Part shown: in pieces, positions 47,928 to 60,470 of the stretch
Layout: each line of letters starts with the position of its first letter
Position numbering within the stretch: position 1 is the first letter of the stretch
Assembly: GCF_958298935.1 (NCBI RefSeq)
Contig: NC_084933.1
Span: forward strand, 27,056,334 to 27,120,333
Reading direction: 5' to 3'
Length of the DNA stretch: 64,000 nt
From: Phragmites australis
Taxonomy: Eukaryota; Streptophyta; Magnoliopsida; Poales; Poaceae
The notes under the pieces: model-generated
What the model was told of the DNA's origin: nothing
The model's input: the letters and a program-made list of their open reading frames with translations, nothing else
Database searches by the model: none
Position numbers and translations under genes: made by a program

Positions 47928-49059
47928 ATGGCTAGCTTCATGGACTTGTTGAACGGAGGAGCTGGGGGCGAGTGGGAAGACTCCCAATATGCAAGCCCCC
48001 CTGAAGAACAAATCATTGCAGGACATCAAATTGTCGAAGCTACTCCGGTTGTGACACAAAAGGTGAAGAGAGGTGGAAATTTTAGTGAGAAGGAGGACCT
48101 TTTGTTGGTCTCGGCATGGCTTAAAATAAGCCAAGATGCAGTCCAGGGCATTGATCAAAACCGTAGTACGTATTGGAAGCGTATTCATGATCACTACCAT
48201 GCCCATAGGAATTTTGATTCGGATCGTAATGTTAGCTCGCTCTCTCACCGTTGGGCTCTCATTCAAGAAGGTGTAAACAAGTTCTGTGGCTGGTATGCTC
48301 AGATTCAAAATAGGAGGCAAAGTGGTGTGACAGAGCAAGATAAGGTAGAAAGCAATGTATTTTTGTTGGTTGACACATGTCTATGTTTCCTGTATAGCTA
48401 CTAACTCATATTCACTTGTGTAGGTACAACAAGCATGTGCGATCTACAAGGAAAAAGATCCGAAGAAGAGGTCATTTCCTTTCTTGCATTGTTGGAATGT
48501 GGTGCAGCACGCACCAAAGTGGAATGACGCAATCTCTCATAAAAAACAGAAGACAAGCTCCAATGCAAGTCCAAGCTCATGCACTCCTGGAACCAATGAA
48601 AGGCATCATGGTGATGAGGAAGATGGTGTCACTCATAGTTCTCCAATGAAAGGAAGGCCGGATGGTAGGAAGAAGGAGAAGGCCCGGCGATATAAAAATA
48701 CTATCTCACAAGGAGATACCCTTTGCATGGAGGCAATGAAAAATCATTGGTCGAGGAGGGAAAAGATTGATGAGTTGAAAGAGATGAAGAAAAAAGAACG
48801 TAATGATGAGAGGCTTGCACTTGAGACTAGGAGACTTGAGTTGAAACAAGAAGTTAAGAATAAAAAGATTGAGGCCTACAAACAAGTAGAGAATAGGAAG
48901 CTTGACATCCAGGAAAAAGAACTTCAGTTGAAACAATCCATGGGAGATGAGCGAGTGATGAATATGGATCTGAGTGGTTTGAGTGAGAGGCAAAAAAGAT
49001 TCTACATGAGCCTACAAGATGAGATCATTGCTCGACAGGAGCGAGGTGGCGCGAGTTGA
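47928..49059 (+). CDS. PIF/Harbinger ORF1, Myb/SANT-like DNA-binding protein
   Basis: Exons 47928-48344 and 48424-49059 (GT-AG, phase 0) give 350 residues with no stops. The first exon has the plant Myb/SANT-like trihelix pattern (GNFSEKEDLLLVSAWLKISQ ... YWKRIHDHYH ... SLSHRWALIQEGVNKFCGWY). The second has FLHCWNVVQHAPKWND followed by a long charged helix (about residues 240-330), as in 'NAM-associated' C-terminal domains. In Pong/Harbinger systems this protein binds the TIR region and carries the transposase into the nucleus. GTGATGCAG just before the ATG could be the acceptor of a leader intron. The start was chosen as the first ATG before the conserved MDLLN-like N-terminus. Confidence 0.85.
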
Positions 49060-49388
49060 GATCTCATGCATGAACTTTGATGTATAAACTACATGTTTGG
49101 ACTATGTTCTATGTTTGCTGCAGTTTATTTATGTATGATCTATGTGTTTGGACTACGTGATTTGTTTCCTTCATTTTTATAATGTGTCAACCTTGATGTT
49201 TGATATGTGTGTGTGGCCTTTGTGCTATTGTTTAAAAAAAATACAAGGATACTTTATTGAAAACAACAGAAGGATACATAGATGAAAACGAAATACATGG
49301 TAGGGAAATAAAACACAAGGATACATGATTGGGAAATAAAACACAAGGATACATGATTGAATAATCAATACATGTCTGCATGACGTTG

Positions 49389-50737
49389 CTAGAGGTGCTC
49401 AACTAGATCTTCTTGAAGTTGAGAGTGAGTTTCCCTATTCCTGATGTTATTATGAGCTTGAAGGAAATCATGTAGCTCCGGAGTACGATTACGAACTTCA
49501 CGCGGTGTAGGTCTCACAAGTTGGCCAACATACTCGTACTGCATCTGTTCATCTTCATCCCTCTCATCTTCAACAATCATATTATGCATGATGACACAAG
49601 CTATCATAATTTGTCTTAGGGTATCTTTATCCCAGAATCGGGCTGGTCCACGAACAATGGCGAAACGAGATTGTAGAACTCCAAATGCTCTTTCAACATC
49701 CTTCCGAACTGCCTCCTGTGCCTTGGCAAAATATTTTCTCTTATTTCCCAGTGGCTGTGGTATGGTCTTCACAAATGTCGCCCATTGAGGATAGATGCCA
49801 TCTGCAAGGTAATACCTCATTGTATAATTATGACCATTGACAGTGTAATTAACTTGTGGAGCTTCCCCTTCGACTAGCTTTGCAAAAAGATGAGAACGGT
49901 GAAGAACATTGATATCATTGTGAGACCCTGCTAAACCAAAAAAAGCATGCCAAATCCAAAGATCTTTAGAAGCAACAGCTTCAAGAATGATTGTTGGCTC
50001 ATGCGCATGGCCGGTGTACTATCCTTGCCATGCTGCAGGACAATTTTTCCATCCCCAATGCATACAATCTATGCTCCCAAGCATTCCAGGGAAACCTCTA
50101 CTCTCTCCAATCGCAAGTAATCTAGATGTGTCTTCCTCATTTGGGGATCTCAAATACTCATATCCATAAACTTCGACAACCGCTTTGGCAAACCTTCTAA
50201 GACTTTCTATGTTCGTGCTTTCAGCAGAACGGACATATTGATCCATAAAATCAGCTGCTACTCCATAAGCTATCATCTGGAATGCTGCGGTAACCTTCTG
50301 CAAACATGATAACTCAAGACGTCCATTTCTATCTCTTTTTTGCATAAAGTAATTATCATGTTGCTCTATGGCTTGTGCTATGCGAAGAAACAGATCACGG
50401 TTCATTCTAAACCTGATCAAAATACGATAATAAGAAAACAAGCGGACTCACAACAGAAAGAATATGAAAGAAAGGTTTGACTGATTGCAAACCTGCGGCG
50501 AAAGAAATTTGCCCCGTAGGTCGGAGCATCTGAAAAGTAGTCGTTGTACAGCCTCCAATGCCCGGCTTCTCTATCGCGATGAACATACTGACGCCCTGGT
50601 ACAGACCCGCCCCATCGAGGAACTTGCATAGCTTGATATTGACTGTGTGCTTGCTGCAATGCGATGAACAATTCTTCATCTTTGTCATCGTCCGACGAGG
50701 ACGACGACGACGAAGCTAAGCGAGAGAAACGACTCAT
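49389..50737 (-). pseudogene. PIF/Harbinger transposase (DDE_Tnp_4) with one internal stop
   Basis: Exons 50737-50493 and 50412-49389 (GT-AG, phase 2) encode 422 codons. The N-terminal half has RMNRDLFLRIAQAIEQHDNY and the usual LQKVTAAFQMIAYG. The DDE acids are all visible: D in GMLGSIDCMHW, D in GLAGSHNDINVL, E in KDVERAFGVLQSRF. One TAG at 50021-50019 (codon 213) interrupts CPAAWQG / YTGHAHEPTIIL. The family normally has Gln here, so a single C-to-T change of CAG is the simplest cause. Apart from it the frame is open. The truncated product would keep only the first catalytic Asp. Confidence 0.88.
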
Positions 50738-51103
50738 TTCTGGAAGAGGTGAAACAAGAAGGCCAATGGATTGGTGTAGAAACCAGACGGTTCGAGCATG
50801 CATATATAGAGCAGAGAAATATAGCCGTTGGACAAGTAGCCGTTGGAAATGTGGCCGTTGTAAAAATAGTTGTTCGAAATATAGTCGTTACAAATATAGC
50901 CGTTGAAGAAATATCCATTCAAATTAAAAATATGACTTGTTAGTTATAACATATGATTAAAATAGAGGAGAGTGGATTTTAAGGTGTCGAAGTAGGGGTT
51001 CGGTTGGAGTGCGCATAGTAGTAAGGGATGAAATCTGGATAGGGAGACCCCTATTTAAAAGAGTAGGGGACCAAAAGAAGGGGTTCGATTGGAGTTGCCC
51101 TTA

Positions 51104-53437
51104 CTCAATTACCTTTGACTTAACTTGTAGACATGCAATCAGACAAGATCACTTCTCAGACCCCAGAGTCAAGCGCGGGGATTCAGATTGAAAATGAAAG
51201 TTCCTCTTTTCACGTCCCTGAATGCGTCAGCATCCTCATCCCTCTCCACCCCAAATTGACTATTGCCGTGGTGCGAGTGGTCGTTGAAGTCATTGAACTG
51301 TATTTATCCTATATTAACAACTAATGGCAAACACGAATTTTTCTAATCCTTTTGAGGGTCAAAGTTTACGTTCCGTTCGAAAACTAGTGGATTTGTCAAG
51401 AACGCGTCACGCTACACTCGTGGTGTACGGGTTTAACCCCTGAATGCACAGAACTGTAAATTGCTGATGGACTGTTTGTTTTCATCTGTTTTGAACTTCT
51501 GTTTATGTTAAAAACTCAAATTGAAAAGTGATTTCTGTAGAAATCAAAAATCTGTTTCTAATGAAATAAATTATAAGTTAAGAAACTAGTTGAGAGTAAT
51601 TTTTTTAAAAATCTAAAAATTTATTATAAAAAATAACAGTCTACTTTTAAAAAAAACTTTAAAAAAACTAAAAAACATCTGTTTAGAAAAACCGAAGTAA
51701 AAACTCAAGCAAAGCGACACGCTAGCTAGGAACACACAGAACTGCAGAAGAAAGTTTCGAAATGTAGATATCAAAATTCTAGGGCTTAAACCTCGCAATT
51801 ACCTCACGGGTCGGAGCAGTTGCGGTGTCTTCGACGGCCGCGGCACGCAAATGGCGCGCGGCTGCGGGCGCCGAGGTAGGGTTTGACGGAAGAAGGGAAA
51901 CGAGGAGGAGAGGCAGCGCGCGCGGGGTCATCTCCGGCGACGGTGGAGTCTCCAGCAGTCCAGCGACGAGAGTGGGCGGGGGTCGGCGGTGGGGACTGGG
52001 GAGCGAGGGGGGTCGTCGACGGGAGTGGAGCGCGATCAAATGCTAGCGTAGACCATTGAGTTTTGTTTCAGGACGGAGACTGTAGTGTCACTGCCACCGG
52101 TGCCCGCGGTGGGCCGGAGCCGAGGATGCCTTAGTTCTGTTCGTTTCTCACCATCGTCTGGGCGGCTTCCCGTTCCCCGCGAATCCCAATCTCTCCACGG
52201 CAACCCACACACGACACGCCACCAAGCTTCTTCCCGTCCTGGCGAGTCTCTCCACACTCGACGCTTCAACTGGGAAGCAGCGGTTTTCTCGAACATTTTG
52301 GATGGTTTGGGAAATGTGCGAAGCAACGGGAGCACCCGCAACTACTGGTCTGCTGCAGATCTCATCGGCACATCGTGGTATGCAACCTGATGGTCAGAGA
52401 TGATTAGTCTCTCCCGTGATTTTGCGCAGATCGCCATCGCATATTTTCGTGACTGTTATTTGCCTGCAGGCCATGGCGAAAGCTCGCTGCCGTGGGTGGT
52501 GGTGCCCGTGATGTGTTCGGGGTATTGCGCGACAGCCGCGACTTGACCGGAATGGTCCCCATTGGCATGAACGGAGGGGCGTTGTTGTGAGCTGAGGTAC
52601 GGATGCTAAGCGCTTGCCCTTTCTGCTTTATTTGCAAGCCTTCGAGAGTGTTAGATGCAGCAATGCATGTGACCTCATGCTCGGTTGCCCATTGCTAACT
52701 CTTTCATGTCATTGGAGTAAGATCAAACAGTGGCTGACATTTCTGTCTAATCATTGCGCGGCGTTAGATATGCCCTTGTTGCAAAGCCCATGTTCTGTTA
52801 TTTACTGGAAGTCATGATTCAGGTAGGACATGTTTCTGGGATGAAACTATGGTTCAAATTTCTGAATTCTAATCATCGTGTGATGCTAGAAATGCCCCAT
52901 AGCAAAGCCCATGATTCTGTGGTGAAGTACTGAAATTTGTGTTTCCAGAAATGACAGGTTTCTGTTTACCCTCTTGCACACACGATAACATTATGCTCGT
53001 CACATTGTAGTGTGCCAGTCAACGATTCAAACTATTTGAGCCGACATGTAAAATCTTCACACAGATTTTGGATTTTCCCCATATTTTGGTATGCTTGTAA
53101 CACTTTATGATACCATCTTGTGGTGAACAAATAGAGCTGCTTCTTGAAATGAACAACAAACTGAGGCATCTCTGCTACTAAATTAACATATACTTGTTCC
53201 ATGCATTTTGGAAAAACAACCCCAATTGAAAGTAGGAGGTAATGCAATCAGATACAGAGACAAAGCATTTCTAGCAAGGCTAGTTAAGTGGTACAACATG
53301 CAATAAGTCAGCACATGGCCAAAAACTAGCTAATGCAAAAGATAAAGTTTTTCCCAAGCCCTGACCAAATAAGTTTGGTCACTGAAATAACTAACAGAAA
53401 GTTATCAGTCAACAGCAGTTTGAAGTGCAACATAAGG
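51104..53437. other. Spacer between the transposon and the bHLH gene
   Basis: 51470-51715 is AT-rich and resembles the MITE at 38673-38939 (weak support). 51800-52560 is GC-rich with overlapping low-complexity frames on both strands (up to 101 codons) that I do not recognise. 52600-53430 is plain spacer plus the 3' flank of the bHLH gene. Confidence 0.4.
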
Positions 53438-55763
53438 TTAGTTGAAATTGTTAAAAGTTTGGTGCTGCGCATCCACTGCTTCAATAAGCCTCTTAGCCAC
53501 AGCACATGCATGAACTGAGGAGCCTTCAGGTACCTGCGTGGTTGTGGATGATGGAGCATTAAAAATAGACAGGCTTTGCCTTTCGGTAAAAGAAAAAAAG
53601 GGTTGATGATGGAACATTACCACCAGAGCTAAGAGATAATCATGGGAAAGGAGTTCCTGGTATACTTTAAATAAATGAAATCGTAGATTACCTTAGTGTT
53701 AAACATGAATATGTGGTGATCACCTATTATCCCGCCAACCGTGTGGATGAGCTCAAGTTGGAACTCATCTAGAACCTTTGCAGCATGAAACAGAGAGTTG
53801 GCCTTCTTCTTTTCAGTGAGCTTGATATTTACTTCATCATCCACTATGCGGACATCAACATGGCATTCCTTTGACCTCCTATGAATCCATGAGCTCCTTA
53901 TGGTTTCATTGAGCTGACTGTCTTGATCATGCCTGATTGGCCTCATCGATGGGCTCTCGCCATCAGCAGCAGCCTCATGATCCAACTTTATCATCTTTTC
54001 CCTATTGTTTCCATGCCTCTTCTGTTCCACAAGGATCTTCAGTTCCTTCACTGTTCGATTGAGCTCATCTATGTACTCAATGGCATCGCCTACTATAGAA
54101 GCCCTGTCATTCTGGAGTAACAATTTTGCGATATTTTAGTGCCATCTCCAAGAATTTAAGTGCCCCCCCCAAAATGTGACATATAATTTATATCTGTCAT
54201 GTACTCTACTGTTTTTTTTTTCAGAATACTTTACTGTTTTCCTTTTGGAAGTTGACCTGAAGGCGTTGTTGTTTAATCGGACAAGATAAGTGAAATCAGG
54301 GTAGCCCAATGAGGATAATAATGTTGTGCTTTATGCATTTTTTTTATCACTTTGTACAAGCTAAATAGAAGGCATTGACACATTTGATTAAGATGAACGA
54401 GGTGTATTCCACTTTAACTATCAGCAAAGATCAGCCCAATGAGGAATTATGTTTTGACAATCATGTTGAATAGAATATTATCATCAGATTGCATACTATA
54501 ATCTGCATACATATGCTACAAAGTGTAGCAAAACTTGAAGAAGTGTGCATCAGAAAAGTCTAGCAGAAGTTATCCCCTGCGTATTACTTAACCCAGAAAC
54601 CTATACACCAAGCAGATGAATGCAGAGTTTTGCTAATGGTTTTGCCGATATTTCATAGACTGCAGGTTTATTAGACTCCATAGTGTTTTGGTGTTGACAG
54701 CTTTGGGAATCTTAACATCCTCTGATAATAAATGGCTGAAGTTATTTATAATTTCATTTGCCTTCACAAAATCAGTGAAAATTTGGAATGTTATTGATAC
54801 TCTGAGTGGTCGGCTCATCTGCTGCGCATCTGAGAATCACTGAATTATTTGCAGCTAAAAGAACTAATTTAATTATGAATATATGATGAATGGACAAACC
54901 TTGGTAGGATTTGGGTATAGCATTCTCAAAGTCCTGTACTTCACATTTAGCTGCTCCCGCCTCTCTCTCTCAGTTGCAAAGTTAGCTTTCCCCTTGCCCT
55001 TCCCTCTTCTGCATTCAGATACGCTATCAAATTGTCTGTCGTCTATCTCCTGGAAAAGATCACCTGCACTTCCAACCCCAATCATCACATCTGTATCATC
55101 CTCAGTAGGGAAAAGTCCATAATTCTGTGGCAGTGAATAGCAGATATCCTTAACCAGATGAGACTGAGTAGCAGGATATGCTAACTGCATTGCTGAATCA
55201 CCAGTGAACATCAGCCCACTGTCAGGAATTGCTGCCACTCCTGTAATTTCACCATTAAGATCCAAATAGTTACTACCATTGAGTGCTGTATCGCCGAAGA
55301 CGGATGTTGCTCCAGGGAATGCTGGAGTTAGAGTGCACTGAAGAAGATTTAGGAGATCAGGTGCAGGTGTGTAAGCACTGTTCGGACGTAGTGCACCATC
55401 ATACTGTTGGATATGTTGTTCCACTGATATGTTTTGTGAATATTCGCCAAACTGATGGTTGATGATGTGATCTTGGTTAGTGCCGGTAGAAGGATCCCAA
55501 CTTGCAGTTTCTCCTTGGGGGGCCTCTTGCCCCAAATCAATTCCTAGTTGATGCTGAAGGTGATTAAATGCTCCCGCATCTTGAGACGAAAAATCGGTCG
55601 GATTGGAGAGTACTTCTGTGGAAAAGGATGACATTTTGAATTCATGTAGCTCAATGCTTGTGTTGTCGTTGCCTTTAGGAGCTTGAGAAGAGTCATGGAT
55701 CAAAGATCCTGCCATGAGGCTCTGATCATGGGAACCTTCAAAATAGCCACCACCAGCAATCAT
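53438..55763 (-). CDS. EAT1: bHLH transcription factor, EAT1/DTD (bHLH141) type
   Basis: Exons 55763-54900, 54111-53692 and 53533-53438 join in phase 0 with GT-AG introns, giving 459 residues, close to rice EAT1. EAT1 acts in tapetal nuclei, with TDR and TIP2-type bHLH partners, to promote tapetal programmed cell death. The N-terminal 250 residues are the family's acidic, Asn/Gln-rich region (GYFEGSHDQSLMAGSLIHDS). The basic region and helix 1 (about 258-288: NFATERERREQLN) end exon 1, and helix 2 (NDRASIVGDAIEYIDELNRT) begins exon 2. A C-terminal ACT-like fold (about 365-430: CHVDVRIVDDEVNIKL) follows. Basic-region residues for E-box contact are intact (ERxRR). A TTTTAG acceptor at about 55800 suggests a 5'-UTR intron. 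No lesions. Confidence 0.92.
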
Positions 55764-56480
55764 TTTGGCGAAATGATGCCTGGCTCCTTCGCTTCAAACC
55801 TAAAACCAACACAAATTCAAAATGGCAGGCATGACAATATTCTTTGAACTCAGTTTTGAGAAAGAACCAAATGAATGATTGCAAGATGAAGTTGAACTGT
55901 TGAAGAACAAACAGCACTTATTTAAGAACTAAGTATGGCTAAATAGAAATGGTAATTACTTGTAGTTCACATATAAAGAGGAAGATACGACTCATCATGG
56001 ATGTAGCAGTGGATAGAATTCAATTAGACATGGACTGTTTCAGTTGGCCTGGCTGTTTTAGTTGTTTCAAAAGAAGGCGTAGCCATAGAGTTTAAGCTAG
56101 GCAAACTGGCTGTCTGGTTTTTCCGTGTAGAGAAGTTTCTTATAGCATGATTATTTAGACATGAAGCAACTTTGCTTGTTGCAGACCTAACAAACTCCTT
56201 ACCATCTTTTTTGTCCTCTAATCATATTCATATTGAAGTTTGATAATATGTGCTTCAACCACCCCAAGCTCATTAATTGTTCAGCAATACGCTGAATAGC
56301 TTGAAATCCTTGGTTAAACTCTAACTGTAAGATGATCAGTCAAACTAAGCACTGAAATCCATGATAAAATATTTTGAATTTTAGTTTTATTATTTAACAT
56401 TTAAAGAAGCGTAGAACTATTAATTTCATCCTGGAAACAGCAGTAATATGTCCAAGGAGAGAACATACCTTTTTATTTCT
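55764..56480. other. Promoter / 5' leader region of the bHLH gene
   Basis: AT-rich DNA with a likely leader-intron acceptor next to the coding exon. No other gene recognised. Confidence 0.4.
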
Positions 56481-56489
56481 CCTTTTTTT

Positions 56490-56899
56490 TTGCCTCGGAA
56501 GGGTGGTGGTGCCGCGCAATCAAGTAGGTTGACAAGCAATTCTGAAAAGGGTTTAATTCCCTCATCATTCTTGTGGCTTGGGAGTTATGGAAGTGTCGCA
56601 ATAATTGTGTTTAACAATTCAACTCCTAACATCAGCATGGTGGTGCATTCGGTCCCTGCTGAGGTGGGGGCCTTTGGTGTGCTGCTGGAGCTGTTCATCT
56701 TCATGTCTTCTTAGCTGGTCTTTAGTTGTTCTTGGTTGTGTTTGTTTGTGTTCTTTTTTCTTTTTTTTCTCGGGCATTCTTGCCTGATTGTTGTTCCTTT
56801 TTATTTGTTCTTTTTGGTGAGTTGTTCTGTTGCACCTTGTTTTTCTTCCCCTATAATGAAATGACATGCAGCTCTCCTGCGCGTTCGAGGAAAAAAAAA
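56490..56899 (+). mobile_element. 5'-truncated LINE tail
   Basis: It ends ATAATGAAATGACATGCAGCTCTCCTGCGCGTTCGAGG and then A9 (56891-56899), the usual 3' end of grass L1 elements. Upstream, frames around 56575-56700 read ELWKCRNNCVFNNS and SMVVHSV, the ORF2 C-terminal pattern. The 5' boundary and TSD are not resolved. Confidence 0.65.
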
Positions 56900-57870
56900 G
56901 GAGACACAAATGAGAAAGACAGAAAGCTCACACCCTTTGGATTGGCATCTTTGATGTTATTCACCTGTAGGAAGTTGAGAAGTGTAAGTCATGCCTTCTG
57001 CCTCCTTACCGTATTTTATGAATGCATTGGTGTAGGCGTGTAGCTATGCTTTGAGAAACTGAATCTTCAACTACGAAACTACCTACAAGATTTGCTATAT
57101 TCAAAGAGCAGATCTTGCATTATGGAGTTGTCATATCAGCATTAGTTATTCAAGCTTGTTTGTAATTGTATATATCAGTGCGCTGTTCTTGATATAATGA
57201 AATTCTAGAAGTTCTAGACCTTTCACCTATCATATTACTGAATGTCGGTGAATCTAGAACTCAAATAAAAATGCGACTGGAAGGGAGAGACGTCCCTTAA
57301 TCTAGAACTCAAACAGATTCAAGGATTACAATAGGAAGCATTGAACCATGTGTGTATTAAGCATGTCCAGCTTCAAGTGAAATATCATGTGCTAAAACTG
57401 AGGATGGCCATGATATTTATGCACCACTGCATGTCAATAATAGCATCATGCCATCAGAATCTGCTATGGATCTGCGTAACTATGGATCAGTGGTGTTCAA
57501 ACGTTATACCTTTTTATCTTGCATTTTCATAGGGTTAATACTATGCACACATTCCATCTTTTCAGAATTCTCTGAAATAAGAACTGAAACCTGTTGTGTT
57601 GCCCATATCTATCAACATTATGTTCTTTTGAGAGTAAAAAAACTACTTCTTGAAGCAAAAGGGAGTTTGACCGGTCACTATGGTTTCTGCAGTACGATAG
57701 TAGTTGTGTGTACTCATTAATACTGCATTGGTACTCTTATCTTCAACAGCTTATTGTACCCATAAACTAGCGTGTTTCCCAACTTCAGAATATTTCGTTC
57801 TAACGACAAATAACCAAATATGTGTTATATTATGTTGATCAAGTGGTTTTTATTCTGCATTTCTTGCAGC
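56900..57870. other. Spacer without recognised gene
   Basis: Short frames only; nothing recognised. Confidence 0.35.
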
Positions 57871-58463
57871 TATTCATTAGGGGTTCCTTTCTGCAAGAAG
57901 TTCATTTAGAGTCTGATGCTCATCAGTTTGCATTCGGAAACTCCTTGGGGCTAGGATGCCCAATGGCATCAGCAGAGATTTCATTCTCGAAGTAAGATCT
58001 CATGCTTATAAACGTTTATTATTATTTTTGTGGATACAGCAGCCAGCAATAAAGGCTGGGTGGATAAGTCAAAATTTTCATTAGAATTAAGAACCGAAGG
58101 AAATAAAGGGGAAATGAGTAAACCTGAAACTGGTGTCTGAAGGAGTAAAGGATAATCGTTTTCAACTGAACATATTTTCCTCGTTTTGTTTTGTTTGAGG
58201 CTGGGATAAGGCAAATCTTTCACGGAAATAAGAACCAAAGCAAACAAAGGGGGAAAACAAAGCTGAAACTGGTATCGACACGAGTAAAGGACAATCATTT
58301 ACAACTGAACATATTTTTCTCATTTTGTAGGTGTAGCATTGAAGGCCATGGCAAGAGCAGACTTGGAGGGGGAATTTGGAAGCTTTCCTCTGAATCTGAA
58401 TCAAGCCCAGGTTATTTCAAACCTTTCCAGGACTTGGAAGTGGATACTGCAAAGTGTGGTGAG
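57871..58463 (+). pseudogene. Two splice-compatible exons of an unrecognised gene
   Basis: An acceptor TTTCTTGCAG at 57861-57870 is followed by an open exon (to about 57990, donor GAA/GTAAGATC), and TTTTGTAG near 58330 opens a second exon ending GAG/GTGAGTGCC. Joined in phase they encode about 85 residues, including FAFGNSLGLGCPMASAEI and SIEGHGKSRLGGGIWKLSSE. I do not recognise the family. No start codon or further exons could be assigned, so this may be a gene relic or an incomplete model. Confidence 0.3.
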
Positions 58464-58469
58464 GTGAGT

Positions 58470-60325
58470 GCCTGATTCCAGTGCATCCCTTTTCATAGCC
58501 TCCTTCCCTTCTTCTTCTGAGAGAAACGATAATGCTGTTGTTAACCTGCACGGCTATCTCACCTTGCGACGTCGCGCAGCCTCCTGCCTGGATGGAGTCA
58601 TCGAGATGAAGAGAAGACGTTGGGTTGTTTTAAAGGGAGAGGGAGACGTCTCATGCCCTCCTTGCTTCTACTGGATTCGTGGTGAGTTGCTGGGGCATGC
58701 AGGATGCATTTGCACAGCTTCATAACGTCCCAACTCCCAGTTGCGCAGCATCTCTGCACAACAGCACAAGCTCCAGTTTCTTCTGTTTTCCTTTGTCGGC
58801 CTCCCTTTTTCCCCTGACGGTCAAATGTGTGATTGTGTATTCTCGCTTTCTGTTGCATGCCCAATTTATTGTTTGATTGTTTCAGTTGGTGTTCGACCAT
58901 TCTGATTTCTGAAGGTGTGGAAGGAACTACACTGCTGTCTCTAGAAGTTTGTTGGCTCCGATGGCCTGATCTGACACGCAAACATGAGACAATGTTGGGC
59001 GTGTTTTCCCTTGAGGTTGAGCTGAATTTTATAGTAGAGTGGGGAAAAAAAATGAGGCCGGTCTATGTGGAGCATGTTTTGTAGGGTCTTGATCAGGGAA
59101 GAATCGATGAGAGTCGAACTTGATCGAACAGGAAGCACTAACCGGTCTAAGTCTGTTGACATCACGGCAGGAGAGGTCGCCGGACCAGCGGCGACCCAGA
59201 AGGCTGAAAAGGTCGACGCGCGTACACTAGGAACAGGTAGGCGTCGCAGCAAGGTTCGCAAATACGTGCTCGAAAACCGGCCGCCGGCGATTACCGGAAA
59301 ATGGTGGTTATCGCAAAAACATGGTAAAATTTGGCGAGAATTTGGATAAAATTATTTGGTCAAATTTGCAAATTCGGCGAGAGTTTAGACTAAATCGACG
59401 AATCGGTAACCGATCGGTTTACACTTGCATTTTATGATTTATTGATTGATTTTAACGCTTACCAAACTGACATATATTCGAACTTAGTCGAAAATTGATC
59501 ACATTATAGCGGTAATCGACCGTATTGTTCGAATTTCGACAAAGTTAAAGGAGAATAACAAAAAATCAAAAAAAATTAAAAAAAATAGGAAAAAGTATGG
59601 TATGAGAGTTGTTATGTTTTGCTTAATCAGGAACATTTTTTAATGACCTTTGCTATATTTTAGATATTTTAGGAAAAGAAAATAGATACTAATAGTAGTA
59701 CGAGCATGAACATATAATTGTTTTATCGAATAATATAATTGTTTTATCGAATAATGCATACATTACATAAATATCACTTTAAATTAATAAATATATCGAA
59801 TTATCCATACAAGAGCTAGAAACATAATCACATGTAATCCAGCAAATACTTACTAAAGTGATGATTATTACTTAAAATGTAGTTTGAATAGTATCCACGT
59901 AACTTGCAACCTACGAGATAGAAAAAATTAGTACAATACTATGGTATGTAAATAAAATAGTTGTAGAAAGTAAATTACCATCACCTTTAGTACCACCAAC
60001 TTCTAACAGGATGTCGATTAAATTCGACTGTATTGTACTTCTCGGTGGGCATAAGCATTATCCGTCGTGTAAATATCAACTCTGTATTAAACTCTACCCA
60101 AATTTGCTCCATTCATGCAAAAGTGGTTAACTTGAGGTCTTGTCACTCATAGACCCACTGAATAGGAGACTCTAACTGAGCATCGGAGATATGATAGTGG
60201 TACAGATACGATATAGAAATATTCTCTATGCTATAGTTGATGGAATAGATCTCACTATTTTATGGTCTATCATGATCCCTTATATGATATGTTTTTGTGA
60301 TGATAGGGCATCGTGATCTTAGTCT
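58470..60325. other. Spacer upstream of the scramblase exons
   Basis: 58480-59350 has several modest open frames without recognisable domains. 59350-60320 is AT-rich and looks intronic or repetitive. The 5' exons of the scramblase-like gene were searched for here and not found. Confidence 0.4.
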
Positions 60326-60330
60326 TGTGT

Positions 60331-60460
60331 AGCATGTGAAAACTAATTTTCACCAGAGAATTGCATAGGAGCAATGATAAAAGATGGGCATACAGTAGCA
60401 TGTGAAAACTGACTTTCATCAGTAAATTATACAGGAGCAATATAGTGAAAACTGGCTTTG
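60331..60460 (+). repeat. Degenerate tandem repeat next to the scramblase exon
   Basis: TAGCATGTGAAAACT at 60331 and 60396 begins two related units 65 bp apart (each with TTTCA(C/T)CAG and AGGAGCAAT). A third partial copy (GTGAAAACTGGCTTTGG) starts at 60445 and runs up to the first recognisable scramblase exon. Confidence 0.7.
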
Positions 60461-60470
60461 GTTAGGAGAG

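Larger units (their letters stand above)
46903..51100. mobile_element. Full-length PIF/Harbinger (Pong-type) transposon, TSD TTA
   Basis: TIRs are GGGCAACTCCAACCG (left) and, on the other strand, GGGCAACTCCAATCG (right), 14 of 15 identical. TTA flanks both sides (46900-46902, 51101-51103). The element is 4198 bp and carries both genes the superfamily needs: the Myb-like ORF1 (plus strand) and the DDE transposase (minus strand), arranged convergently. Extra TIR-like motifs lie just inside each end (TCTCCAACCGACTCC near 46968; GGGGTTCGGTTGGAGTGC near 50996). The 5' region 46980-47720 is very GC-rich leader DNA. Confidence 0.92.

Noticed and set aside
56440..56915. Target-site duplication around the LINE tail (AAGGAGAGAACA versus AAGGAGACACAA)
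   Set aside because: Too imperfect and the 5' boundary is uncertain; could be chance in A/G-rich DNA.
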